Source of the DNA: Zeugodacus cucurbitae
Lineage: Eukaryota; Arthropoda; Insecta; Diptera; Tephritidae
DNA: 64,000 nucleotides
Assembly (NCBI RefSeq): GCF_028554725.1
Contig: NC_071667.1
Span: forward strand, 51,453,501 to 51,517,500
Direction: 5' to 3'
Shown here: piece by piece, positions 33,167 to 43,334 of the stretch
Layout of the letters: every line of letters begins with the position of its first letter
Numbering within the stretch: position 1 is the first letter of the stretch
Program-made: the position numbers and the translations under genes
The notes under the pieces: model-generated
Told to the model about the DNA's origin: nothing
The model's database searches: none
What the model saw: the letters and a program-made list of their open reading frames with translations, nothing else

Positions 33167-34979
33167 TATATACTATTGAGAGTATACTAAGGTCTAATTC
33201 ATTTGTCTTTGGTAGTAATTGAGTGTGAATGGACACAATTCGAAGCTTCTATTTACTATCATGTATGAAAAGTAGTAGGTCAGACTATTCTCTGAAGGTC
33301 TCATTCGATTATATTATAGAATAATTGGTTGAGATGTTTCATTGAACTTTTCATGAATACTGCTCAACTTAGAGTATCCTAAACAGCTCTTTCTATTCCC
33401 ATTACTACTAGTTCGGTAGTGGAAATTTTACCTGTCCGGCAAATCTCCACTTGATATGCCTACTCAACACATACACTCGCGCATTCATAACCCGAACAAA
33501 TTTGGTTAGTTTTCGCAGTCACTGGTATTCCCATTCGCCCTTAGCAAAGCACACTTGAACGAACTCGAACTGCAAACACATATACAGCTAACGGGCGCGG
33601 TTCACGAGCCACTGCATACGCGCCGTTAGTTCAGTACTAAGCATCGATTGCGCTTGAATTGTCAGGCTGCCAGTCAGCGAGTTTGCCAGCATATCATTGG
33701 AGGTACACACATTTCAAATTTATGCCGCCGGTAGTGGCGCATTTTCAACGTTGCGCGCGTGTTGCAAGTGCAGTGGGTACCAATGATGCATTGCATTGCG
33801 GTGCATGTTGCATGAATTGCTATGTATTAGTATATAGATGTATGTGTGTATATATAGGTGTACACTGCCACGTTGTCATTACTAACTCTGCTTTGTGGCT
33901 TCGTTATTTTCGCCATCGGCGCCGTTGGGTCTATCGGCAAATCACTTGCCACTTTGGTAGAATGTCATCACATTTTGACAACGGTTGGTTAGTATATATT
34001 GCAGCTAAGCTTGCTAGTTGCTTTAGAGGATAAACGAAATACATAACTGGAGTAATGTGTATTCGAGATATGCCAGCGGCTACGTAAGCTATTTTGGAAA
34101 TTTGCCTGACTGACGAAAGGTTTGAGTTTGATGATCTCTATAATTTCAATTTCGTGTGTAAATTAGACAAATATATGTGTGCTGTTGTTATTTGATTACA
34201 CCAGGATAAGTTAATGCTGCAGACGACTCAAATTTTGTTTGTACAAAATATATCTATATATTATATCTAAATTAAAATCAAACAAATATGATATTAAAGA
34301 AGTATCTCCATGAGGACATTTTTAGATTCTCAAGCCATCTATGTAAATGAGTTCTGGTTCAATACAAAGGAGGAATACAAAGAGGGATTGTTGTTTCACA
34401 GATTTCATTACTATCAATGTCTCCAAAAGTGCACATTTAAAGTAACCTGAGCAACGCTAACCAAACTGCATGGAACCTTTAGTCATAGCTAAGTGGAACT
34501 GAGACACTCTATATTGGTTTTGATGGTTCAAAGAAAGCTCTCTGTAGAATGTGAATGTACGGTATGGATCATGGTGGACTATTTTTATGAAGCATGCTTT
34601 CATGTAAAAATATAGATTATTAAAACACACATTTTAGAAAGCTCGATTTGTAGGTATACTGCGGGAGTATTATGTAATGGCGATGGTGCCTTCGACAGGA
34701 TAATTAAAGACTCTGGGAATACAAAGACCGACTTTTCCATGGATGGGGCAAGGTTAAAAAATATTTAATTTAATTCTTATTTTAATACCTCTAATCGATT
34801 ACTTGTCTTGAGCATGAGAGAATCTTATACTTCAATCTGAAATATAATTATGCGAAAATGAAAAAGTAAGAATAGCAAAATTGTAGTTGAATAACCAAAA
34901 ACCCTAAACAATAATTCAATTACGAACGAATAAATCAAATGTATCGGCAATACCGCCGAGGTCTCATAAATATGTCATA
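33167..34979. other. Noncoding DNA with a GC-richer stretch
   Basis: 33440-34030 is GC-richer and less repetitive, with a 124-codon frame at 33659-34033 that is Cys/His-rich but follows no zinc-finger spacing I can recognise. A TGTGTGTATATATAGGTG run lies near 33841. No promoter or splice structure can be supported. The rest is AT-rich. Confidence 0.4.
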
Positions 34980-34994
34980 AAACCATAACAGATT

Positions 34995-35640
34995 GTCTTT
35001 ATGGTTAGATTAGGTTAGGTTCTGTGGTTGTTGTCTACCAGAGGAAACACACTTAGACTAATTAATAAGATTTAAGAATACTTCAAATTTACGAAGGTTT
35101 TATTAATTTCTACATCCCATAATTCGCGAGGTGCATCTTCTGCAAGTGTCGTTTAACCACATGCATCCCGATAAGACAATGGACAATATGAACCCATATG
35201 ACTAGTGGAGTATTAACTTTACTGATAGCAAAGAGATTACTAGACTTCTTACGATTCACCTTGTGTTAGAAGATTCTTGTAACTATACAAGGGCTAGTGA
35301 CTGCTTACTCAGTTCAGTTGAGGGCCAACCGTCCAGTAGTAAACCACATGATAGTGGTTCTCCAGCTTATTCCCATTTCACTATAGGTGAAACTGACGTA
35401 CCTAGCAAGTTCATGGCTGTTGCAATTTGGTGGAGGACTAGTTTAATCGTGAAGTAGCCCGATGCCACTGATCGTGAGGATAGGCATTCCTTTATCAGTC
35501 TCGGGGCACAGTAAGCGAGCTCAAGGTTAGTATCGCCGCTTTGCTATCAATGATAATACAGCAATAAGCCAAACAGTTCACGTCAACTTTCCATTTCAGA
35601 GTTCATTGCTGGTACCAATGGATGACAGAATTTAAAAATT
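34995..35640 (+). repeat. Possible degenerate interspersed repeat
   Basis: Begins with GGTTAGATTAGGTTAGGTTC and continues through less AT-rich text (CTCGGGGCACAGTAAGCGAG, CCAACCGTCCAGTAGTAAAC). TTAGGTTAGGTT words preceding mixed GC text are common at the edges of dispersed repeats in flies. There is no protein signature and no ends, so this is only a suspicion. Confidence 0.25.
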
Positions 35641-38441
35641 AGAGATTATGTTAAGCACAATATAAGATCACCAAAATTACGCTCTACTTTGTGTTTCGAA
35701 TAAGCGCTAATATTTAAATCAGAAAAAACTGAAGTGCAATTATAGTGCAAATAAGAAATTGGAAGAAATGTGTTATGCCAATTATTTCAAATAGAACCTC
35801 TGAAATTTGTATATTTACCTTATTTTCTCATAACCCTTCATCGTTTTATAAGCTTACGTTTAATATTTTAGAATCATAACTCTCACATACAATCGCTTGC
35901 GTAAATCACCTAAGAAAATATGACCCCATACGCTTTAAACGTTCCCCCATTTCGATGCGTCAGATATCTTCCTTTCACTCTAGCGCTCCGCTGCTCATTG
36001 CTGAGCACACTTCAGTGTACAAATAACATCTCGATGTAGCACTTTAAAGCACCTTTAAAATCTAAGCATAACTATTTTCTGTGTTGACTTTGTAGATGCT
36101 GCTTAACATGCTGCCTTCGTGCAGGGGTACCAAATGTTGAAATGTGTGTCTTTTTTCTTGCCAACATATTTTTCCTAATCTGCTGCTTCCGCCCTGCAGT
36201 AGCTGTTGATTCATTTCAATTTCAGTGTTTGTTGTTCTTGTTGCTTTTTTTCTTGTTTTGATTTAACGGTGCTTGCTGCCATTGCTTGTTTCGCTCATTG
36301 CCACAGTTATTTTGATTTACCTTACTTTCTGCGTGGAGCGTCCCCCAATTTGAAAGTCTACAACTCTTTGTCACTTTGTCTCTATGTGTGACTGGGTGTC
36401 GGTGTGTCTGTGTGTTGGTGTATTTGTGTACCGACTAGTATGACAATATTTGCCTTGCATTTAGAAAATGTTATTGTTACTAAGTGGTGGAAGTGATGTT
36501 GCCGCAAGCGTTAACGCTGACAACTGCTGGGGCGAGAGGCAACAAGCGTGATGGCTGGGCTTGTGTAACGGAAAAGGGGTAGATTTTTTTGTGGAAAGGA
36601 AGCGTGAACACCGCAGCTTGTCAGCGTTGTGTCGATGAATGGGCGCATATGTCAACGCTTTGTCGATTCGTCCCCCGCATATCAACGTGTATGAGCATTC
36701 GCAGAGCACTCATACGCCCTGTACACCGAGATTTCACTGTCATCTTTTCATTCGCATCATGTATTGCTCGCTTTGTTTGCGTTTGTTTGTTTACGCCCGT
36801 GCGACTGTCACTTGTTGTTTGTTTGTGCTCGTTTATTTGTTTACCATTTTTTTGTTTTTGTTTTTGTTGCTCTTGTTGTCATTTTTTCCAACCATCCTAA
36901 GGCAATCCTTTGCGCTGCCGTTGCTGCCGCTGCGTACGTGTGCATCTCATGCACGTAATTCAATTTACCCATTTTGATTGCTCCGCAATGGCGTGTGCTC
37001 AGCTCCCGACCACTAAATAGTTGATAACTCTTCGTTTGTTAGTTGAATGTGGTTGTTTTTGTTGTAGTCGATTTATATTCAAATGTCAACGACTGTGGAA
37101 TGTTCACACACATACAAAAGTATTTGCGTTGACATTAACTTTAACTCGTTTGCTTGGAAAAAAGTCAACAAATAAGCAAAGTGCTAACGGTATATGCCTA
37201 GTGTGTAGGAGTTGGAAATGCCTGCGGCAAATCGCTTATTTACGCTTTGCATATGCAGTCTTTTTAACATTTTGATGTCGTGAGATGATTTATTATTGTT
37301 GTTGTATGGAGAAATCATTGGCCTCTGGGGTCATATATGATATTTTTCGTATTTTAGGCATAACAAAAAATTAAATAATAATAAAGCTACTTAAAAACTG
37401 TCATGTGTTCATATTATAACAACAAGAGAAGCCTACAACATCAACACATTCAGTTGATGAAAAAAAGATATAGTTTAGAAGTGGAATCAGTGAACAAGCC
37501 ATATTAGTCATACCTCAGGTAACGAGTTCATCATGTTTGTCTCCAAGTTCTGAGCTTCGAAACTCGAATATCTTAGGAAGTTACTAAAAAAATCAAAATT
37601 CAACTGAAGTGATCAAATAATTCAGAGATAATTACGAGTGAAGTCTGATATAAACGTATGGAAAGTTATGTACATTTTATTCTGAAATGATTTGGTGAAT
37701 GTAGAATTCATTATTTGAAAGAAAAAAATTGGAATATGTGGACCAATGGGGATAAACTCAAAAACTTTATCTTCAATTTCGTTTGTCTGAAAATCTTAAA
37801 AGCAAAAATAAATCCCTTTCAATACAGGACCGATATTATTGTAAAGCAGATTACTTGCTTTTTTATTTCATTTCCTTCTTCCATGATCGCTTTGAAGTTT
37901 CAAAGTATTGTTATACAAGTACGCCCTTAGTTCCAAAGTAGGCTTAAATTTGAATTGGTAACTCTAGCAGAGTTACATATTTTGAAGAAAAATGTGAGTG
38001 AGTATATATACTTATCAATATGAAGAATTCTGCTTTATTATTATTCTATATAGTGTTATTGAAGCAGATATACCGATTGTAGAGAACTTTAAAATTTTTG
38101 ATATTTTGTAATAAACATCAGTCTCGGAGACAATCTCATCTTTTAGCCTTTTCACACAGACAAATGAATTGATTAATTAAAATTTTGATTGAGCAACCGT
38201 TTTTGTACTCCACACTGCCGACTATTCGATAAACGATCAGCTGTTATACATTTTTGATTTTGCTTTTCATAAGATGTTTCATAAGATGTTGCTAATTTTA
38301 AGCAAGATCGGGAAATGTCGTATTTAGAATCAGTTTGAAGTATTTGAAATATAATAGTTTTCATTGCTTTGCGACACGGTGTATTGTTTTTATGAGGAAA
38401 GATATTCTTCTTTTTCTTTAAGTGGAAGTTTCAATTAATTA
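35641..38441. other. Noncoding DNA with pyrimidine-rich stretch
   Basis: 35900-37280 is moderately GC-rich with long T/C tracts (36205-36260, 36840-36890), giving Phe/Cys/Leu-rich frames at 36206-36391 and 36589-36977. These are compositional artefacts; none carries a domain. 37300-38440 is AT-rich with nothing recognised. Confidence 0.45.
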
Positions 38442-38668
38442 CAGAGGTAGTCAAAATTATTTACACATTGGATGTTTTTTCCAAGTTTCACACAAGAAGC
38501 TTTCGTTTGTTGTTGTTGTTGTCGCAGGGTAACAAAATGCTATGTTGTTGTAAACCTTGATCTATTCCCGAGCGAATGAAGTCGGTTTGGCAAGAATAGC
38601 TAGAAATATGGCGGAGAAATAAGCAAATGAACTGAAAACTCGCAGTAGTCAAAAGTATTTACACACGG
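38442..38668 (+). repeat. Left terminal inverted repeat of the Tc1-like element
   Basis: Contains two related boxes at its outer and inner edges, TAGTCAAAATTATTTACACA and TAGTCAAAAGTATTTACACA, separated by about 200 bp that includes a GTT run and CGCAGGGTAACAAAATGC. Two direct boxes per end is the IR/DR layout known for several Tc1-like elements, where each box binds transposase. Binding is inferred from that family knowledge. Confidence 0.82.
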
Positions 38669-39434
38669 CGATTTAGCCTTTATCATTGGATTTGGTTTGA
38701 GCAAAAGTAGTAATTTGAATCTATTGCATTCTTAACAACCTAACTCAGCCTTAAAAATAAAAATTGGTAAATAAAATATCGAAAACAAAGGAATTATCGA
38801 TTATAACTAGATTGGAGACTGTTACTAAGTTTAAGACTCGGGTTTAGGCTTCGGAGTTAGTTAAAATTTATAGAATTTGATGGAATACTGTTTATAATGT
38901 TATTAAAAAGAAGGAAACGAAGTATTGCAAGGACAATTTAAAGATAATTGGGCGGAAACCTGTGATGACTCAAAGAGAATGCAGAAGATTAGTAGGAACT
39001 GTCATACAAAATCCCACAATTAGTACTCTTAATATTGCAGCATCGTCGAATCAGCATATTGCATGTACAGCCAATGATGCTACACTGCTAAGGACATTTT
39101 AAAATAGTAACATAAATACATACGTTGTGTATAAAGTTGACCACTTCCGAAACCAAAAAAGCTTTATTTCCGAAACCAAAACAGCGATCTCATTTGCCTT
39201 AAAATGCATCCTAAATAAAGCCTGTCGTGGCCTTGTCTGGCTGATTTTTTGTTCCAGGGCTTCTTTAGTAAACGCTTTATGCATTTACCACGTGAGAAGA
39301 AGAATAATGCAGCATAGACGCTAAATAGAGTCGGGAGTGACATTATGATTTTTTTGAAAATTTTTTGGAAATTTTCCTTACTTCTGTTTTGAAGATTTGG
39401 TACTAATTTAGGGACCCTAAATCATCCGGTTATA

Positions 39435-40740
39435 AAGGGTGATTTTTTAAGAGCTTGATAACTTTAAAAAAAAAAAAAACGCATAAAATTTGCAAAATCT
39501 CATCGGTTCTTTATTTGAAACGTTAGATTGGTTCATGACATTTACTTTTTGAAGATAATTTCATTTAAATGTTGACCGCGGCTGCGTCTTAGGTGGTCCA
39601 TTCGGAAAGTCCAATTTTGGGCAACTTTTTCGAGCATTTCGGCCGGAATAGCCCGAATTTCTTCGGAAATGTTGTCTTCCAAAGCTGGAATAGTTGCTGG
39701 CTTATTTCTGTAGACTTTAGACTTGACGTAGCCCCACAAAAAATAGTCTAAAGGCGTTAAATCGCATGATCTTGGTGGCCAACTTACGGGTCCATTTCTT
39801 GAGATGAATTGTTCTCCGAAGTTTTCCCTCAAAATGGCCATAGAATCGCGAGCTGTGTGGCATGTAGCGCCATCTTGTTGAAACCACATGTCAACCAAGT
39901 TCAGTTCTTCCATTTTTGGCAACAAAAAGTTTGTTAGCATCGAACGATAGCGATCGCCATTCACCGTAACGTTGCGTCCAACAGCATCTTTGAAAAAATA
40001 CGGTCCAATGATTCCACCAGCGTACAAACCACACCAAACAGTGCATTTTTCGGGATGCATGGGCAGTTCTTGAACGGCTTCTGGTTGCTCTTCACCCCAA
40101 ATGCGGCAATTTTGCTTATTTACGTAGCCATTCAACCAGAAATGAGCCTCATCGCTGAACAAAATTTGTCGATAAAAAAGCGGATTTTCTGCCAACTTTT
40201 CTAGGGCCCATTCACTGAAAATTCGACGTTGTGGCAGATCGTTCGGCTTCAGTTCTTGCACGAGCTGTATTTTATACGGTTTTACACCAAGATCTTTGCG
40301 TAAAATCTTCCATGTGGTCGAATAACACAAACCCAATTGCTGCGAACGGCGACGAATCGACATTTCACGGTCTTCAGCCACACTCTCAGAAACAGACGCA
40401 ATATTCTCTTCTGTACGCACTGTACGCATTCGTGTGGTTGGTTTAATGTCCAATAAAGTAAACTGAGTGCGAAACTTGGTCACAATCGCATTAATTGTTT
40501 GCTCACTTGGTCGATTATGTAGACCATAAATCGGACGTAAAGCGCGAAACACATTTCGAACCGAACACTGATTTTGGTAATAAAATTCAATGATTTGCAA
40601 GCGTTGCTCGTTAGTAAGTCTATTCATGATGAAATGTCAAAGCATACTGAGCATCTTTCTCTTTGACACCATGTCTGAAATCCCACGTGATCTGTCAAAT
40701 ACTAATGCATGAAAATCCTAACCTCAAAAAAATCACCCGT
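39435..40740 (-). mobile_element. Complete DD41D mariner (rosa-like), nested in the Tc1-like element
   Basis: 1306 bp bounded by AAGGGTGATTTTTT (39435 on) and AAAAAATCACCCGT (to 40740), short imperfect inverted repeats of about 14 bp, inside TA at 39433-39434 and 40741-40742. It contains one uninterrupted transposase frame on the minus strand. Its insertion splits an older Tc1-like element. Long A/T homopolymers lie just inside the left end. Two shorter derivatives with the same ends are at 52968-53893 and 58802-59733. The intact ends, TA duplication and open frame make it a candidate active copy. Confidence 0.93.
39542..40627 (-). CDS. Mariner-family transposase, DD41D, intact
   Basis: 361 residues from ATG (40625-40627) to the stop at 39542. 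The N-terminal third carries helix-turn-helix DNA-binding modules (RLTNEQRLQIIEFYYQNQ at residues 3-20, SIRRRSQQLGLCYSTTWKIL at about 90-109). The catalytic core has FSDEAHFW (Asp159), MWFQQDGATCHTA (Asp252) and CDLTPLDYFLWGY (Asp294). There are 41 residues between the second and third Asp, so it is DD41D and not the DD34D of Mos1-like mariners. From memory, DD41D is the signature of the basal rosa mariner subfamily described from Ceratitis and other tephritids. It would cut and paste elements with the matching ends at TA sites. All three acidic residues are present and there are no stops. Expression is unknown and no promoter is evident. Confidence 0.93.
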   Translation of the reverse strand: MNRLTNEQRLQIIEFYYQNQCSVRNVFRALRPIYGLHNRPSEQTINAIVTKFRTQFTLLDIKPTTRMRTVRTEENIASVSESVAEDREMSIRRRSQQLGLCYSTTWKILRKDLGVKPYKIQLVQELKPNDLPQRRIFSEWALEKLAENPLFYRQILFSDEAHFWLNGYVNKQNCRIWGEEQPEAVQELPMHPEKCTVWCGLYAGGIIGPYFFKDAVGRNVTVNGDRYRSMLTNFLLPKMEELNLVDMWFQQDGATCHTARDSMAILRENFGEQFISRNGPVSWPPRSCDLTPLDYFLWGYVKSKVYRNKPATIPALEDNISEEIRAIPAEMLEKVAQNWTFRMDHLRRSRGQHLNEIIFKK

Positions 40741-41196
40741 TATTAGAATTCACATGACCATGCCCTTCTAGTGGTCCGTCGGCCATTTCCAACTATTGAC
40801 TACATTTTACAACAGGATAATGCTCCATTTCATAAAGGATCTTTACCTTCAAAAGTTGTAAATGAAGCAAATCAAGTTGACCTCCGCACAACCCTGACCA
40901 AAACTTTAGTCAAAATGTTTGGTCTTTCGTTAAATATCATAGGACAATTGATATAATAACCGAAAACGCTGAAATTAGCGACATTTGGTCTAAATTAACT
41001 GTTAACTTAGCGCACAATTGTGTTGAATCAATTCTGACCATAAAGCAGGCTGGTATTGATGCCAATGGTAATGTAACCAATTATGAATTTATCGCCATAG
41101 AATAGTAACTTAGACTAAACATTAAAATTAAAAAAATTTTCATTAAAAACTAACAGGATAATCCATTTCATGTTGTGTGTAAATACTTTTGACGCA

Positions 41197-41430
41197 AAAA
41201 AAATGTGTGTAAATACTTTTGACTACTCCGAGTCTTCAGTTCATTTGCTTATTTCTCCGCCATATTTCTAGCTATTCTAGCGAAACCGACTTCATTCTCT
41301 CGGGAATAGATCAAGGTTTACAATAACATAGCATTTTGTTACCCTGCAACAACAACAACAACAAGCGAAAGCTTTTTGTGTGAAACTTGGAAAAAAACGT
41401 CTGATGTGTAAATAATTTTGACTACCTCTG
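41197..41430 (+). repeat. Right terminal inverted repeat of the Tc1-like element
   Basis: Inverse of 38442-38668. The outer box is TGTGTAAATAATTTTGACTA and the inner box TGTGTAAATACTTTTGACTA. Just inside, near 41172-41190, a third copy of TGTGTAAATACTTTTGAC follows after an A run, so this end has an extra candidate transposase-binding box that the left end lacks. Confidence 0.82.
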
Positions 41431-41432
41431 TA

Positions 41433-43334
41433 TATACTTTGTAAGTGAAAACATGATTGAGACCTGACTGCCTGTTATATCAAGATAAGAGCAAACAAAT
41501 TTTGAATTCTTTTCCTGAGAGATATTTTATTGAAATTAGGTCGTGCTACTGACAATGGGCTTTATAACACTACAATGAAATTTGTACTATTCCTACAACA
41601 TCAATAAAAGACGAAATTGTTCATATCACGTTCAATGTAAAGTAGAATTTTGCACTTAATTTAAATGGAGGCCAATTTTGTCGACATTCCTATTGAAAAA
41701 TTGATAAAATATTGTCTTCCCCAATTCTAACTGCGGTCACTACACGTGTTCGCCTCATTTTTCATTTCTTCACTCTCTACGAAATTTATGACAATCAATA
41801 AAATATAAAATGTATCTTTTTGTTCAATTAATTGTACATCTATCTCGAGCAGATTTCTAGCCTTCACAAACGTTCGAACATACATATGTGTATGTGTGAG
41901 TATGCGTTTGTGTAGATATGACATTACAGTTCACATCATCCATTAAGTGAGTACACAATACAATTACACAAATATTCGAGCAAATAATGTCACAATCGAT
42001 TAAATCATATTGTATTGGTGAATACAATACACACACACACACACACACACATACTTAAGTATATTTGTAAGCAGATATGGCTATAAATCTATAGATGCCG
42101 GTTGGCTCATAAATCATTTAGAGCGAATCTATAGAATTAATGCGGTTGCTGTGGTTGTTGTTGTTTAGTCCATCAACTACGCTTGCTGCGGTAAGCGGGT
42201 AAACAAAGATGTCCACAAGGAAGCAGCGTCGAGATGATGATGCTGATAATGAAGTTGTGTGTAAGAGGTTGTTGGCCCAGCGGAAGCATATAAATTACTC
42301 ACATTTTGCACATGCAGGACTTGATGTCAAATGTCTTCGTGTTTACTAAACTTTCTTTGTGCATATTTATATATTAGCTATACATATATGTATATCGTAT
42401 ATAGATTTGTATATCTTGTTGTTGTTGCCCTTAATTGGTAGCATGTGTCCATCTTGTGCAACTCAAATCAGTTGACAGTCAAAAGCTTCTGCAGGTATGC
42501 GTTGTCAGATATGCCATTGCAGATAATATTGAAGATTATTGACAAGTATGAATTCAGTTAGATGAATGAATTGAGTATTATATATATCCACTTATGGACT
42601 AAGCAATCTAAATAACAACCGCAGCAATTCATAAAATAATTGTCACATGTGGCACTTGTGATGGGCTAATATATAGAGAAATATATACATACATGCCTTA
42701 GACTACGTTAAAGTATAAATATACTTGATACTACGAGGGTAGCTTAAAATATTGAGCTAAATATATCTATTTCAAATTTCATATTTTTTTATTTTCTTCT
42801 CCAGATTTGTATTTTTCTAAGTTTTCCGAGTCTACCTTGTTAATATTGTAATGTTCTTAGTGTGATGATGAATTTTGAAGGATATATATTTCATCCACGG
42901 TTTTTGGTCATACAATCTATTAGAAGAGAAGTTTCGGCCTACATTACGTACATCTGGTGGCATCTGGCATTTTAATGTCCAAATATTTATGCGGAACGAG
43001 ATATATTAGATCTTAGATGAAGCTTTGTTGCTTAAGAAATTCTAAGTCTCAAGGGTTTAAATATCAAAAATTAAAGATAAACCTGAAAAGTTGCTGAAAC
43101 AACCAGTATTTTGGGATATCGAAATGACTCAATTTATTATCGAAAGAGTTTCATGCAACAGTATGTGAACTGGCAAAATTCGAGTATAAACGAATTTTTA
43201 TGACATTGGAATTTCTTATGATTTCGAAGCAGTCCCATTTACGGAAACAACCTTAGGATATGGTTACATATTTCGCAAACAAAAAAAAAAAAAAAACAGT
43301 TGGTTTTACGGGTCCAGACAAAAAAATTTAATGT
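41433..43334. other. AT-rich noncoding DNA
   Basis: No supported gene. GTT-type repeats lie near 42148-42165 and 42417-42428, and a CA microsatellite is listed separately. An A run of 15 or more bases lies near 43280-43297, shortly before the RTE insertion. Confidence 0.5.
42027..42052. repeat. CA dinucleotide microsatellite
   Basis: A pure CA run of about 11-12 units within CAATACACACA...CATAC. A likely length-polymorphic marker, no coding role. Confidence 0.9.

Larger units (their letters stand above)
38880..41105 (+). pseudogene. Broken Tc1-like transposase (interrupted by mariner)
   Basis: The N-terminal DNA-binding region is readable at about 38885-39100 (NVIKKKETKYCKDN, IGRKPVMTQRECRRLV, NPTISTLNIAASSNQHI), resembling Tc1 helix-turn-helix text with a GRP box. 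The central part up to the first catalytic Asp is not readable. After the mariner, FLQQDNAPFHKG-like text (TIDYILQQDNAPFHKG, about 40792-40845) gives the second catalytic Asp box. The expected Trp-Pro-x-x-SPDLNPIE box has been lost to mutation. The C-terminal segment ENAEISDIWSKLTVNLAHN through NGNVTNYEFIAIE ends at a stop near 41105. It is non-functional regardless of the insertion. Confidence 0.72.
38442..41430 (+). mobile_element. Tc1-like transposon with long inverted repeats, split by a mariner
   Basis: The termini CAGAGGTAGTCAAAATTATT (38442 on) and its inverse (to 41430) are flanked by TA at 38440-38441 and 41431-41432. The inverted repeats run about 227-234 bp (38442-38668 and 41197-41430) and look roughly 95 percent identical by eye. 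Subtracting the mariner insertion (1306 bp plus one TA) leaves a Tc1-like element of about 1681 bp, a normal size for Tc1-like elements with long ends (S, Paris and Minos types). The transposase inside is broken. Confidence 0.88.

Noticed and set aside
35015..35035. TTAGG-like telomeric repeat
   Set aside because: Only two partial units (GGTTAGATTAGGTTAGG); flies lack TTAGG telomeres and the words occur at edges of dispersed repeats.
36589..36977. Possible multi-pass membrane protein, rich in Phe, Leu and Cys
   Set aside because: Overlapping frames are all open because of a T/C-rich tract. Hydrophobicity follows from the composition and no conserved domain is visible.
40231..40446. Plus-strand frame of 71 codons
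   Set aside because: Antisense of the intact DD41D transposase.
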